From Rotaria socialis (taxonomy: Eukaryota > Rotifera > Eurotatoria > Philodinida > Philodinidae): 64,000 nucleotides of DNA. This document shows, one piece after another, positions 37,150-49,767 of the stretch. Location of the stretch: assembly GCA_905331475.1 (NCBI GenBank), contig CAJNYU010002142.1:248001-312000 (forward strand), written 5' to 3'. Positions within the stretch are counted from its first letter, which is position 1, and every line of letters starts with the position of its first letter. The position numbers and the translations under genes are program-made. The notes under the pieces were generated by a model. It did not search any database and was not told where the DNA came from. It worked only from the letters and a program-made list of their open reading frames with translations.

Positions 37150-37264
37150 CTTCTTTTTTTTCTCTTTCTCTCCCTCTTTCTCTCTATCTCTCTTGTTCTT
37201 GTTCGCTGATCGATTATTCTTTTTTTGTGTGATTTTGGAGCGAAAGAGAGAGAGAGAGAGAGAG
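37150..37264. repeat. Pyrimidine tract and (GA)n microsatellite
   Basis: A TCTCT-rich tract (about 37150-37199) is followed 45 bp later by a pure GA run (37245-37264). The two are complementary and could pair. They lie 85-200 bp upstream of the cadherin start codon. Confidence 0.85.
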
Positions 37265-38754
37265 AAAAAAGTAGCAAACTAAAGGATGTCTAATCTTGAA
37301 ATACTATAAAAATCGGCTGGTTCGATTTCTTCTTTTTTTGTTCCACCCGTCTTATGAACAATAGACTAATTTATGAGACAGAAAGACTGATGTAAAGAAA
37401 CATCTTGAGACGAATGCACACGTATACAACGATATCATGATCTTTTAATTCATCTAGAATTGTGCATGAATGCACAAACGAGCTCTGGATGAATGAATGA
37501 ACAAAAATAAGAATCCCTATTGTTAACAATTCTAACTAGCATTTCATTCGATGGAACTAGGCTCTTATTAATCATTTAATTGCTCTCCTCTCATCTAACT
37601 GGGCTATCGAGAGCGAGAGAAAAACAAAATGGCTGTATATACTGCGCAGTTGTAATAACGTATAAATTCTTTTGCATACTGCCAACGAATTTTTTTTTTC
37701 TTTCCATCAAATATACAAATTCAGCATAAAAGAAAATTTATAAGATCTCATGCTAAGTTATCATCCGTAAATAATTCCGTTACTAATGCATGTAAGTGGA
37801 TTGATAACAATTTGTGTGTCAAACTCATTAGACGAAGAAAACAAACTCAACGACAAACTTTCGCTTGGCATGATAATTCTATTTGAGTAAAATAAAATAC
37901 ATAGGAACATTTCTTTTTTTTGCGTTGTTATGCAATTTTTCTTCGTGCATGAGATAAACTTATTGCACTGTAGTTTATTCGATTACAAATGAGATTAGAT
38001 ATTCATTTGTGAACAATCCTCAGGAAAAAGAGAAGATAATTGACTTATGGATGTTGTCTCCACCCTCATACATATCATTTTCTTACTCTATTCTCATTTC
38101 ATAATTTTTGTCGAGATTAAAGTAAAAGTTTGACTTACGATTAACGTTTCTAATGAGAAAGTCTCTCACACTTGAAGATCAACTTATTTTATATTGAGAA
38201 TAATGTAAATACAAAGCGTTTGTTTACGTTAAGTTATAGTGTCGGCCCCTCAAGGTTATCGATCAGATAAATTATCAACTATTTGTCATCATCAATTATA
38301 AAACAGTAGCTTTACCTGTTTCCTATTGTTTTTGTGTTCAATTCGATCATTCATCAATATGCGTCTTTTAAGTACGGGTGTGAAAATGATTCATAGAAGG
38401 AAATCTTTTCATTGTATTTGTCACATCGAATAAGCTCGAGGCGAGAAAACAAATTAACAAACTACAAGTTTGTATACAAGTCGGCAAATATCAACTTAAA
38501 AAAAAAAGAAAGACCGAAGTAGGAGTTCGAACACGCGTGGAATTAAGAAAAGAGAAAGACAAATTAATGTACAGACAAACCTCCTTTCTCTTTTCTTTTT
38601 CTTTTTTTTTCTTTTTGAAAAGTCTAGTCGTTATCGACATTTTGATGTATCAAATGGTGGGCGGATGGAAAATTCTACACGTAACAAGATTGAACTCACA
38701 TACAGTAGGAAAAAAAAGGAAAAAGAATTTTTTTATAATTGTCTCGTTGTCATT

Positions 38755-39140
38755 ATGCACGCGTCTAAGCAGAAATCGGAAGGTATGATGTAATCATATG
38801 TTACTCGCTTAGTTCAGTCCTATGTTCAAATGAGATATGTCGTGCCACTTTTCTATTTTTTTCTTAAAATGATTACTTGTATTTCAGACTCGTATCCAGG
38901 AAGTGCATTGACCCGAATGCGACAAGATGCGGATACCTTACTCTCGTTGTACAGACAGAAAGCGAGAAGACATGTAGGTTCCTTTGAAATGAGTTAATCA
39001 TCTTCAATGTATGATGTTGTACGTGCTTGTTCTCTCATCAGGTCAAACGGAATACATATAAATATAATCGTTTAATATATGCCATTATATCGTATCTAGT
39101 AAACAACGAGTTATCTAATACGAATGTAACAGATTATTAA
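38755..39140 (+). CDS. Candidate three-exon gene for a 70-residue basic peptide
   Basis: Exons 38755-38782, 38888-38973 and 39042-39140 join in frame through GT..AG introns of 105 and 68 bp. They give MHASKQKSED, then SYPGSALTRMRQDADTLLSL, YRQKARRH and VKRNTYKYNRLIYAIISYLV, ending in TAA. The middle exon is stop-free, GC-richer than its flanks and bounded by a strong acceptor (tgtatttcag) and donor (gtaggt). The product is very basic with an amphipathic middle and a dibasic KR. I recognise no family; a peptide precursor is conceivable, but there is no signal peptide at this start, so an upstream exon could be missing. Chance cannot be excluded. Confidence 0.3.
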
Positions 39141-40569
39141 ATCGAATAGATTATAATGATTTATTTTTAGACAGTTTAGCTATTTGAAAGCTTTCACGGA
39201 AATCAAAAGAAGAGAAAGAGGCATATGATGATAAAGTAAGTAGGCAAGCAATTAAATGAAAAGTAATCGTGCGTATATGATGTAAGTTGAAAGTACTTGA
39301 ACTGAAATATTGTTCAAATAGATTATACTTAAAGCTTGTATAATCTTTCAAGAATTGAACATGTTGAAAGATAAATGACTGTGATCAAATGCTTTTAAAT
39401 CGCTATTTTCTTTTTCTAGCGGTACACTTCGATATATGCATAAAAAAACGTTTTTCACACACTTGAAACTTTGTTTTTTTTCTCTTTGTAAGTCACTTAA
39501 TGTCAGTAATGAATGATAATTTTTAAGGAATTTCTTTTGTCTGATGAAAGTGTGTGAATTTTTTCTGGCTCTCTCTTCTGGCAGACGTTCCATATATGTG
39601 TGTGTGTGTTATTATCAAACGAACAAATCTAATTAAGATGACAGGAGAAAGTAGAGGTGCGACAAGTTTCTATAAGTATCTACAGGAAATTGGCAAAACA
39701 TATTTCCGTCTTGAAGTTACATCAAAGGACATAGCGGTATCGGCGTCGATCAGTTAAGAGAGTCATTTCCATATGTAGATGAACTGTACTGCATATACTA
39801 TGCCGCCTTCAAGCTGGTGTGTGTTGCGCGGTTGATAACTATTACGAAACATTTCTGCCAAACAACATATTGTGTTGTTTTTCTATTATCTTATGTTGCT
39901 TAGTAGTACAATTATATGTATATGTAAAGTTGTAACAACAAAATCATTAGGAAAAAGAAAAGCATTTGTCAATCATAAAAAGAATAGATGTTCAAATGTG
40001 TCCTTTTCCCCTTTTTTGCTTTCTTGCGTAATGAACTATACAAAAGAGATAATTCGTCCTCGGACACGACAGGTGGTCATCAGATTTTTTTTTTGAAATA
40101 ATCTATATTTAAATAAACGTAGATGTTAGCGAAACAGCTGGACTTAAAGATGATGATGTCATTGATTGTTTTATCTATTCTCGTTTTCTTTTTTGTTATA
40201 AACTAATTTGTCAAAAAAGCAACGCGTGCTATTGTCTTTCAATAAAATGGTACGATATAGCACGATTATATAGATCGACTTGTCGTGTCATGCTACGTGT
40301 GAATATTGAGTTGACAAATGTAAAAGAATAATAGAAGTACTGGTACCACTTTATTTTGCTAAGAAAAATGTACGATACAGTCGTGTTCGATTGTCAATAG
40401 CGATGAAATGCATCACTTGAGTAAAAGTAAACTAAAAGCATAATCAGTAAGTGCAAATATTCAACAACCATCGTCATGAATTGATATTCAATTTTTTTAT
40501 TCTCACATCATATGTGACAAATAACAACACTTACATGGCTTTCAGACGATTATTCAGTTTATTAAAATA

Positions 40570-40598
40570 ACATTCGATATGCTTATCATATCGAATGT
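40570..40598. repeat. Perfect short hairpin
   Basis: ACATTCGATATG, five-base loop CTTAT, then the exact inverse. Isolated in AT-rich intergenic DNA; role unknown. Confidence 0.7.
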
Positions 40599-42160
40599 AA
40601 TGTTTTCTTTCAAAATATAATTCAGCTATTGTAATTTTAATGACTGTACAAATTCACAAAGAAACGAAAGATATTATGAACGACGAAATTTGAAATTATT
40701 CATTAAGCATACTAAAAGAACAACATTCTAAAGTTACGTTGATGTCGACGTTGCAGAATGTAATACATGACTGATGGTTATTTTAAAAAGCTATTTCAAA
40801 TATCAATATCTGAAGGTTGATTACGAAAAGAATATCACGAGATCTGGAAAAGAGCGATGCACTTGATTAAATCGATCATTGAAAAAGTGTTCTTGAAAAA
40901 TTTAACGGGCAGGTTGAAGAGAAAATTTTGGCATTAAAACATTCCGGTTTTGAAATAATAATGCATATTATTTTTGCTGACTATGACCCTATGTGAAAGG
41001 TATATATGCTTAGTTCAAGTCCATGTTTCTTAGTTTCAACTAAATGAGTAGCTATATCGTTGATTATGCTCATCAAGGTTCGCAAAGTATGTAAAAGAAC
41101 AATTAATAAATAAGAGGAACGAATTGAGAAGATGCCATTTTGTCTCTGTAATTATAAGTACGGTTACAGATTATCTTACAACGATTATATTTAAATTAGC
41201 AAATGTTAATCGATACTGTAGACAGAGGAAATTCTCCAGCAATTCAGAAACGAATTCCAATGATCAGTTCTCGGTAGCCGCTGATGTAAGATCTTAAAAG
41301 TATTAATATAAACGGATGACTTTGTTCTAGACATTAAAATACTATAATTTTGTAAGAAAAACAGCTCCAAGAAATGTGCCACGACTCATTAATTTTAAAA
41401 AACTTGAAGCTACGCAAGTCATTCATTATTTTATTAAATGATAGTTCACTTTTCAGTAGTACTATTGTCTTTGTAATGATCATATTCCGACGGAGTTCGA
41501 TTCAGTTTAGTTCTTAATATCGCCTTATTATTATCTTTTTTCCTTGACCATGTTCATTTCTTTGTCGATGTTATTGATGTGTCACTCTACTTTGTTATAT
41601 TCAAGGATTCAACTGAGGAAGAAACTAATTGTCTTACCTTAAGATTGATAAGTTTCAACATGTGTGCAATAGTTGATGTATTTTATCCAACTGTAAGTGC
41701 AATGATAATGATATTTTTTTCAAGACGAGACCATCGTCTTTCATGGTAATATTTCTCTGTAAAGATGAAAAATGATATCAGCATATGAACGTATTACAAG
41801 CACTATTTTCCAAGGGAAAACAAATTGCTTTCTGATGGAACTTTTTGGTTTGGTTTCATATTTCCGATACATGCTGCGAATGAAGGTAAATAGTCGTCAT
41901 AAAAGCTCTAATATCTCGTTGATATATCGCATAAAACAATGCATTGACAGTAATAAGTTATTTAACTAAAATCTTCATCTTAGAAGGGCTCTTTTGAAGT
42001 AATTTAAATAGATTGTCATTCACAAGATTTCATTCATTGAAAAAATTCTTCTAACTTTTAAGAATATCATTCTTATTAAATTATATTTATTAGTGAATTT
42101 TCATACAAATAAAATGACTAGATTATCTGACATTACAAAAGACTAGAAAAAACAATTGAT

Positions 42161-42898
42161 TCATAAAGGTGCGATACGTGTTGTACTTAACATTTTTTGT
42201 TCATCTGTTATACTCGGTACAAAAACACAAGTTGACCATGTGTTCGTAAGAAAGAAATGGTGATCTAATAAAAATTTATAACCATCATTTTGAAAACGCG
42301 AACAAACTGCATGCAACGCTTGATACTGTGTTTCTTCAGTTATGACTCGACGACATATTTGTAAAAGATTGTGACCTATTTTTTCGTGGCGAAAATTCTT
42401 TGTCACAAATAGATGTGTTATTAATGCTGATTGCCGTTCAGATGGATGAGAAGCAAAACAAATAAATCCAAGGATATCTTGTTCATGCATAACATCATTA
42501 TCATCTTCAACAGTTGTAACAGCAACAAGTATACGTCGTCGGGATATTTTATCGGTGTATTCAATATATGAATGTTGAAATGGTGCTTTTATTTTATGTT
42601 TTAATTTTGTAATGCGATAAGTTATGAATGAAGTTATCAATGCTGGCGGTATTAGAAATGAGACGAGAAGACGAGAAAAAATAAACATTGAAAGAATAAT
42701 GCAAATAAGTAGAAGAATAAATGTAAAACGATTACGAAAACAAGCACGAGACAATGGCGTGAGAATTTCGACACGTTCTTCAGTGCATAAACGTTGAATA
42801 TCAAAACGATCCGACAGTGAAAAATTACGAATACGATAAGATGTACGACCAGATTTGCTCTTTAGAATACTGCTTTTTATTGCCGAAACAGGCTCCAT
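42161..42898 (-). CDS. Membrane-anchored GNAT N-acetyltransferase, NAT8-like
   Basis: Intronless, 245 residues. The N-terminal part (SYRIRNFSLSDRFDIQRLC) is the usual GNAT opening strand and helix. A hydrophobic double span (about 58-94, FTFILLLICIILSMFIFSRLL and FLIPPALITSFI) follows, as in NAT8/CML proteins of the ER and Golgi. The acetyl-CoA region is ALITHLFVTKNFRHEKIGHNLLQ, where the R/Q-x-x-G-x-G/A loop reads RHEKIG, slightly off consensus. The end matches the family pattern of a late aromatic strand (YKFLLDHHFF). The substrate cannot be told from sequence; vertebrate relatives acetylate cysteine conjugates or protein lysines in the ER. Confidence 0.75.
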   Translation of the reverse strand: MEPVSAIKSSILKSKSGRTSYRIRNFSLSDRFDIQRLCTEERVEILTPLSRACFRNRFTFILLLICIILSMFIFSRLLVSFLIPPALITSFITYRITKLKHKIKAPFQHSYIEYTDKISRRRILVAVTTVEDDNDVMHEQDILGFICFASHPSERQSALITHLFVTKNFRHEKIGHNLLQICRRVITEETQYQALHAVCSRFQNDGYKFLLDHHFFLTNTWSTCVFVPSITDEQKMLSTTRIAPL

Positions 42899-43726
42899 AT
42901 GTTCTTATCAAGTTAATTGAAAAAAATTCTAGAATCAAACCTAGGCAAATTATTATAACATAAAAAAGAAGACCCTTGAGCTAGAACACATAAATATTCC
43001 ATAGTTTACTTTTTTTAACGAAACGCTAACTTTACAACGAAAAATTATAGTACGAATCAGTCGATCGTTGACATGCACTATTGATTAATCAGATTATATC
43101 CTGAATAGAGATTAGCAGCGATAATTTCTAATCTCAATCTTGTTGATGGCAACAGCGAGGAAAAAAAGTTATGTCAATCAGAATAAAAGATGCCAGTTAC
43201 ATAATCCATGATTGTAAGACAATTCTCTTGTAGATTAAAAATCAGTTCATCATGAACTCAAATATGTGAATGAATACAATCTGTGTCGAACAAGAAGAAA
43301 AATACATGATAGATAATTGCTACTTTTTTTTTTAATATCTCTTCGGTTTATTATTTGAATTAACCTAAATACAAGAATTTTCCTTTTGGTAATTAAGAAG
43401 GCCTTGCTATTTCTATTAACAGTCGTTTTACAGGAGAAAATGTCATCTGAAAAGTTGATATGAATACTCAAACTTTATACACAAACATAATGCCAGGGAT
43501 ACTCTTTTCTCGACATAAGCATCAATCAATGTCAAAGTTTAGAGCTTACAAAAACTTTCGTAAGTCATAATCACTGCATTAATAAATGATTAACCATAAA
43601 AAATATTAATAATCTTTATCTAGAATTAAAGAGAAATTTTATTTTAAGATTATCGACGATAACTAATAGAAACAAAAACAATTGAATACATGCCGAAAGA
43701 TCTCTTCGGTTTTTGTTTTTACTTAT
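42899..43726. other. Intergenic, nothing recognised
   Basis: AT-rich gap between the acetyltransferase start and the MED7 stop, both on the minus strand. It would hold the MED7 3' UTR and the acetyltransferase promoter. Confidence 0.4.
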
Positions 43727-44386
43727 TTAATTAGCAACTTTAGGTACATGATCATTAAGTGAATATACAGCTGAATTTAAAACATCAACAATTCGATTTA
43801 AAAATGAATAAAGTTTTAGACTTGTCTTTTCACGTTGTTGCTTTTGCTCTTCGAGTATAACACGAAGTGTTTCACGTGCTTGGTGTGGTCGTAATTCATT
43901 GATTAGATGATGAATATTAATGAAAAGTAATTCGATTTCATGTAATTTTTGTTCACGTAATGGTATATTGCCACTATCAGGAGATTGAGTTGTAGTTGAA
44001 CGTGAAACAATTTGTAATAGATCAAGATAATTTGTTAATATAGCAAAACATAATTTTTTCAATTCACCTTTATAATCATCAGGGCGCATATAGACACGTT
44101 GAATTTGTTGAGTTGCTAACGAACGAATAATTGGTTCGGTATGATCAATACCATTTACATAGAGACCAAATAATTCATAAGGACCCTATAGAATAAGAGA
44201 AATATTCAATAAATCAATTGATATCAAGAAAATATTTACTTCAATGGGTGGAGGTGGTTGTAATATTTTACTATTTTGACGAATACTATCATCACTGAAT
44301 AGTTCAATATAACCCATAGGTGGCAATGGAAATGCACTACTCAAGAGTGGTGGTGGATCCATGAATAGTGTATCTGAAATGCTCAA
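43727..44386 (-). CDS. MED7: Mediator complex subunit 7
   Basis: Subunit of the Mediator middle module, which links transcription factors to RNA polymerase II. Two exons: the first (44386 to about 44241) has the Pro-rich start FPLPPMGYIELFSDDSIR and LQPPPPIE; a 53-bp intron follows; the second (to 43727) reads GPYELFGLYVNG, EPIIRSLATQQIQRVY, ELKKLCFAILTNYLDLLQI and the hallmark HHLINELRPHQARETLRVI. The C-terminal coiled coil ends in VPKVAN and TAA at 43729-43727. The total of about 200 residues is a little shorter than vertebrate MED7 (233) because the variable tail is missing. A second possible start, at the ATG of MDPPP 24 bp downstream, cannot be excluded. Confidence 0.93.
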
Positions 44387-44839
44387 TAATCAAAATGATT
44401 AGACGATCACGATCGGTCGCTATTGCTGTAAAACAAAACTATTGTTATTTACACACGCAGTTTTGATTCGATGTTTAATTGATTGTCGCTACTTGCAATT
44501 TAGTAATGCAAGCGCCACATGGTAGGTGTCAAAATTACAGGGGAATAGTCACTTATAGTTAGTCGTAGATCTAAGATATAGAGAAAAAATGAAGATCATG
44601 GTTACAAGAAATATGTTTCGAAGGTCGTCTCGCTGCATTTAAACTAATATCAATATTGTTATATTTGCCAAAACTATCCTGATATTGAAGTAGGATTTCT
44701 TTGGCTAGATATTAATCCGACATAGTTTGTTAAAACTAGACTCGTATAAAGAGAAAAAAAGAAAAATATCATTTCATTCATCATTGTCGTTTTCTAATTA
44801 ATATTGCTAACTAAGGTAAAATAGTTAATAAAAATGTTG
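44387..44839. other. Intergenic, nothing recognised
   Basis: Gap of about 450 bp between the MED7 start and the 3' end of the broken oxidase gene. AT-rich, no supported feature. Confidence 0.4.
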
Positions 44840-46292
44840 TCAATCGTTGTAAGAATGTTTTCTTTTACCATTTCGACAATTACCATGTACGCAATTCATA
44901 GATAAATCAAATTGTTTTACAGTTAAAGCATCCTTTTCAAATGGATACAATGCTCCAAGTTCATGTGCAGCTGCTAAACCAGATATACAAGCTATTTCAT
45001 GTGTACTAAACATGGTATAGGCTCCAGCATAAAATATAGTTGGATTTTCTTTTTGAAGAAAACGCAATAATGGAACAGTAAATAAAAAATGTTGCCAAAC
45101 ATGAGCAAATTGTCTCCACCAACGTTCATGTAGAATTTTTTTCTTATCTATTCTGTTGATTGTCCATTTATTTGATTCTAATTTATTTAAAAATAATGTT
45201 TGAAACATATTTATGTTCGGATATTTTTCACGTTTTAATGCAATTAGATGTGGTTGGTGATTCGATAGATTCTAATGGCATTTCTAATGGTTGACGAGAA
45301 TCTTTCATATTCGAATGAATAAAATATTGATCAAATTCAAAATGAACATTATAATGCGTCTTCATATAATCAAGATCTGTATGCATATAAGTAACATCGT
45401 CAAAATATCGAATATTTCCAAGTACGGCTTGTTGAATTTTACTTGGGTTTTCAAAAATTTTCAGAACTGTTTCAGCATCACATGCAAAAATAATAAAATC
45501 AAATGAACCATTGAATTGATCGGAATCTGTATAAACGTTTGTTAATGTAACTTTTCGAGTCGATTGATTAAAATAAAATTTTGTTTGACTATGACTTCAT
45601 TCAATACATTTATCAACTAATGATTCATATATTTTTGCCTAGCTTATCAAATGTAAAAATATCAGCTTGAGAAGCAAGCAGAAGTTGTGTGTTATAATCG
45701 AATAATTTCAAGTCCGGATCGCGAAATGTACGTGCTATTAATGCCGAACTGACATTTTTGTTTGGTTACCTGTACCGAAAAAAAAAGAGTTGTCAATGGG
45801 TAGAGCATAGCATTTGTAAAACACGATGATAGACAGAAAAGACGAGCTGTTAACCAAATAGGTATGCAAATAAAAATTGGTTCAAGCCAAGATATTAATT
45901 TTAAAAGCCAGCCAAATCGTTTAATTTCAGATTCGAGTTTTTGCATTTCGATACCATTTGTATTCGAAGGTAAACAATTAGTTCATGCATGGGAATTTTG
46001 TCCAAATGAAGTACGCATTTGTACGGGACTTGGATCGAAATCAACTTGTCGATGAAGTAATGTTGAATTTCGATAGCTTGAAGAGCCACCTTGAACACCA
46101 TCGTTGATGTCACAATGGAGGCCAGACATTAATTCGACTTTTTCAGTTGTTGCAACACCACCTACTTGAGATTTTTTTCATAGACTATTACCTCGAATTT
46201 ATTGGGATATCGAGATAATGACCAAGCAGATGACATACCAGCTGTACCAGCACCAATAATGCATACTTTCTTTTTTTTTTCATTACGTAAAA
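44840..46292 (-). pseudogene. Broken FAD-dependent amine-oxidase-like gene (COG2907-type)
   Basis: The dinucleotide fold is clear near 46275-46200 (KKVCIIGAGTAGMSSAWSLS), then FEVIVYEK and VGGVATTEKVEL. Later blocks match flavin amine oxidoreductases of the COG2907 group: DFIIFACDAETVLKIFENPS with VLGNIRYFDDVTYMHTD (about 45480-45380), and near the end FYAGAYTMFSTHEIACISGL. Lesions: no in-frame ATG before the T10 run at 46271-46280; a frameshift at the T7 run 46172-46178; an in-frame TGA at 45985-45983 where Trp is expected; a frame change near 45250; probably a further stop near 45625. Several independent lesions make a pseudogene likely. The group is common in bacteria and fungi, so foreign origin is possible but not shown. 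Confidence 0.7.
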
Positions 46293-46929
46293 TTGAAATT
46301 CTAGATTAAGCAAACTCAAGATAAGCAAATGTAGTTATCATCTTTCAACAAATAGAAATTAATTCATGTTCATAAAAGAAATGAAGTCACTTCTAAAGAA
46401 GTAAACTAAATTCATTCTATCGTGACTATTTAAAAAATCCCTAATGCAAGATTATTTTTCTATTTATCACTTTTCAAAACGTTCGACTAGTGTTATAGAA
46501 TTAAGGAAGAATGCGATAAAAATTTAATAGCATAATATAAGGTCCTACTTATGAGTACGAATTTACTAATAGAAGACAATCAATAATTTTTTCTTAAAAA
46601 TAAAAATATTTGGATTTCTAACAAATCAAATCGATTCATACGATCTTTCTTTTTTTTCTGTCATCCAATCTACATCCGTAGAATATTCGTCAGCTGTTTG
46701 TTTTGAGTTAATAATGCATCTAGTTACAACAGTAGCGACACTCTTTTCATTTGAGCTATGATGAAGAATTTGTACTTTAATAATGTCGACTGTCAGTGTG
46801 TGACTGACATGAGCTTCGTGCAATGAGTCATTCAATTGGCAACACGATGAGAAAGCAAAAATAACAGTGCTGCAATGAATTCACTTTTTATATCCATTTT
46901 CAGATTAGACTTTGTATCGATTAAACAAA
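46293..46929. other. Intergenic, ARL8 promoter side
   Basis: About 640 bp between the broken oxidase and the ARL8 start. AT-rich. A 69-codon minus-strand frame at 46626-46835 has no support. Confidence 0.4.
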
Positions 46930-47793
46930 ATGTTCGGATTCGTTCAACGTATTCTTGACTGGTTCAAAAGTTTATTTTGGAAAGAAGAAATGGAATTAAC
47001 ACTTGTTGGCCTACAAAATTCTGGAAAAACAACATTTGTGAATTTAATTGCGTCAGGTCAATATTCTGAAGATATGATACCAACTGTAGGTTTTAATATG
47101 AGAAAAATTACCAAAGGAAATGTAACAATTAAAGTAAGCTTTGATTTTGTTATCCTACGTACTTTATTAGAATTTTTTCTTGTTATTAGATATGGGATAT
47201 TGGTATGCATTAAGTTTATTTGTATTTTTAACTTTTTGTTGTTTTCATTTTGAATATTCTTAGGTGGTCAACCTCGTTTTCGTGGCATGTGGGAACGTTA
47301 TTGCCGTGGTGTCAATGCAATTGTGTACGGATAGATAGAATTATATGTGATTAGACTTCTTATCGTTTGTTTTCTTTAAATAGATTTATGGTAGATGCAG
47401 CAGATCATGAAAAACTTGATGCAGCAAAACAAGAATTTTGTAATCTTCTTGAGAAACCCCAACTACAAGGTATTCCTGTACTTGTACTTGGCAATAAACG
47501 TGATTTACCAAATGCACTGGAAGTACAAGAGCTCATTCAAAGATTGTAATTTAATCAATAGATAAAAAAAATGACTTCTTCCATTTTAACTTGTGCTTCG
47601 ATTCATATTTTAGGGATCTTTCTCCAATAAAAGATCGAGAAATTTGTTGCTATTCTATATCATGCAAAGAAAAGGAAAATATTGGTAAATAGAAAGATCA
47701 TATAAATATGTTGGCTCATTGATTTCATTTTATACTTTAGATATAACACTTCAATGGCTTATTCAACATTCGAAGTCTAACAGTCGTTCATAA
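46930..47793 (+). CDS. ARL8: ADP-ribosylation factor-like GTPase 8
   Basis: Small GTPase that recruits kinesin and tethering factors to lysosomes. The ATG at 46930 gives [20 protein letters not shown], the amphipathic N-terminus that is acetylated and anchors ARL8 (no Gly2 myristoylation site, as expected). P-loop GLQNSGKTT, switch [26 protein letters not shown] (switch II), NKRD (guanine specificity) and SCKEKENI follow. Five introns, all short; the second exon (ATATGGGATATTG) is only 13 nt. Ends in [14 protein letters not shown] and TAA at 47791-47793, with AATAAA at 47817. Length of about 186 residues is normal. Very highly conserved, so paralogue A versus B does not apply. Confidence 0.96.
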
Positions 47794-48460
47794 ATACGAA
47801 TCAGTCATCGCATTTCAATAAAAACAAAAAATAAACTTCTGTCTATATTGGCAATGATACAAGCTTTTATTTATTTTTCCTTCATTCCAAAACAATAACT
47901 CTTTATTCTTTTCATAGACTTTGTCCTATCTGTATAACTTAATTTCTCTTTTTTTTGTTCTTTTCTCTAATGCGTACGTTTGTCAGTGTTGGTGTCTATT
48001 TGTTTATTAATTGTATGTTGACTTTTATTGGTAAAGAGGAAAACAAGAAGGAGAAATATTAATATTATGTTCGTTTGTAAACTGATTTATTCTTAATCGT
48101 AGAACTTGATAAAAAGTTTAAAAAACAAATAGTGAAACTGTCATGTCATATTTCAAATCTACAATTAACACGTGTTACAAGCATATCAGTTTGAGTTCGT
48201 GTTATAGAATGATATCGCGCAAAATAAAACTTAAACACCTTTATCAAACGGACGCCATTGTAACAAGACTGACTAATATATTTGAATTAGTTTTGAAATC
48301 TTTGAGGATCGGTTTCATAGATACTTTTGCACTTTGATATTACAATTATCTATTGTAGTTATACTAATTGAAAGAAATCGATAAAATACTGAATAAAGAT
48401 ACTGCAAGAATCTAATTCAATACTTAGGGACCAAGACGCTGATAAGGCAAAATTATCAGC

Positions 48461-48636
48461 AGTGTCACATATCCAAAATTTTGGAGATGCCATCACATCT
48501 CTAAGGGAGATCTTACATCCCCAGTAGTGAATGACCAGATCTCCCGACTGTGGGTGTCACGTCTCCAACGAGAGACGCGGCATCTCCTGTGGGAGATGTG
48601 GTGGCATCTCCAAAATTTTGGATACGTGATACCACT
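48461..48636. mobile_element. 176-bp MITE with GAGATG-rich core
   Basis: Left end AGTGTCAC then ATATCCAAAATTTTGGAGAT, GCCATCACATCTC; the right end is its inverse with a 4-bp insertion near the tip (AGTGGTATCACG) and one or two substitutions. TIR is about 40 bp. The core repeats GAGATC/GAGATG/GAGACG and CATCTC in both orientations. No open frame, no clear target duplication. Confidence 0.8.
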
Positions 48637-49761
48637 CTCGTTACCCGAAAATTTGAATTGATTTCGTGTGAGTTAGTCGTTACATGAGCATGCACATACT
48701 TGACTCTATGTTTTGGTATATTAGCATGTTTCCATTCGGAATCTGGCTACTTCGCTATTATTTCTGACGTTGCAATATGAAGGAAGATGATGTACACTAA
48801 TGTGTCATACTTTAGTCTTCAGAGAAATAAACACTCAAGCAAAACATAAAAAATGGTCTTCATCCAAAACCGGATTTCGTATGGCTACACTGTTCGTGCG
48901 ACTCACAACTAATTTTTGTGAGCACCCACAACCATGGCCTTGAGTTGTATGTCCCTGCTTGTTCTTGTATCACATCTACACCTGAAATGCTACGGACATC
49001 TTCTAGGATGGTACATATTATTCATGAATCTCAGAGAAATCTAATTTTCACAGATTCTTATGGTTTAATCTGTATTTTCAAATTAATCAACATTAGATTT
49101 TAAATTTTCATTCGAAATTGAGTAGATTTAAACGTATTGAAAGGGTCACCTCTACCACATGTCACAATAATAAAATATCTCAAGCACTCAGTTTCAATGA
49201 CCTCCTCATAATAAGGGCTGCCATTTTTCATTTTTCAAATGGGGTGCATTCGTTTTCAGAACGGGATACATAAGTGGGGTACATTGCCTGCCTCATAAAA
49301 TACAGGATTTAATTGAGAAAACCGATAAAATAAACACCACCATTAGAAATAGAAAAGCTGTTAGCGCAATCCCTCTGGGACTAAAAATGTGAAACACGAC
49401 ATAATCACTGCAAGAAATCACGTGGATATGGTGTACTCAAGGGAGTTATTTGTAGATTTGATGAGACAGCTGGTTTGCCGCTACCAGTGATGATCTGCGC
49501 TAGGGTGGAACAGAGTCTCTGATGGGCTGTGCTAGATCTGAAGATAGTCTGTCATGCTGTGTGCTGGTCTCTGAAGATCTTGTGTAACAGTCTGTGATGG
49601 CCACTCAATTCATATGGTACTAATTAGCCAATTAATTAAAGCGTATGCCACAATCTGTAGTCGATTCTGAAGATCCTCTATCACGTTCTGTGATGGGAAA
49701 ATTACCTGTCGGTAACGATCTGTGGGGCGGGGGGGGGGGGGGTGTGGACGGAAAACCCACC

Positions 49762-49767
49762 NNNNNN
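49762..49767. other. Assembly gap (six N)
   Basis: Six N, preceded by a 14-base G run and GGACGGAAAACCCACC. A six-base gap is probably a placeholder for an unresolved join, so order and distance across it should be treated with caution. Confidence 0.95.

Larger units (their letters stand above)
37265..42160. other. Long intergenic region, one possible tiny gene
   Basis: About 4.9 kb with no recognised domain. The open frames are short and AT-driven. The only coding-like structure is the three-exon candidate at 38755-39140. A perfect 12-bp stem with a 5-nt loop lies at 40570-40598. Confidence 0.4.
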
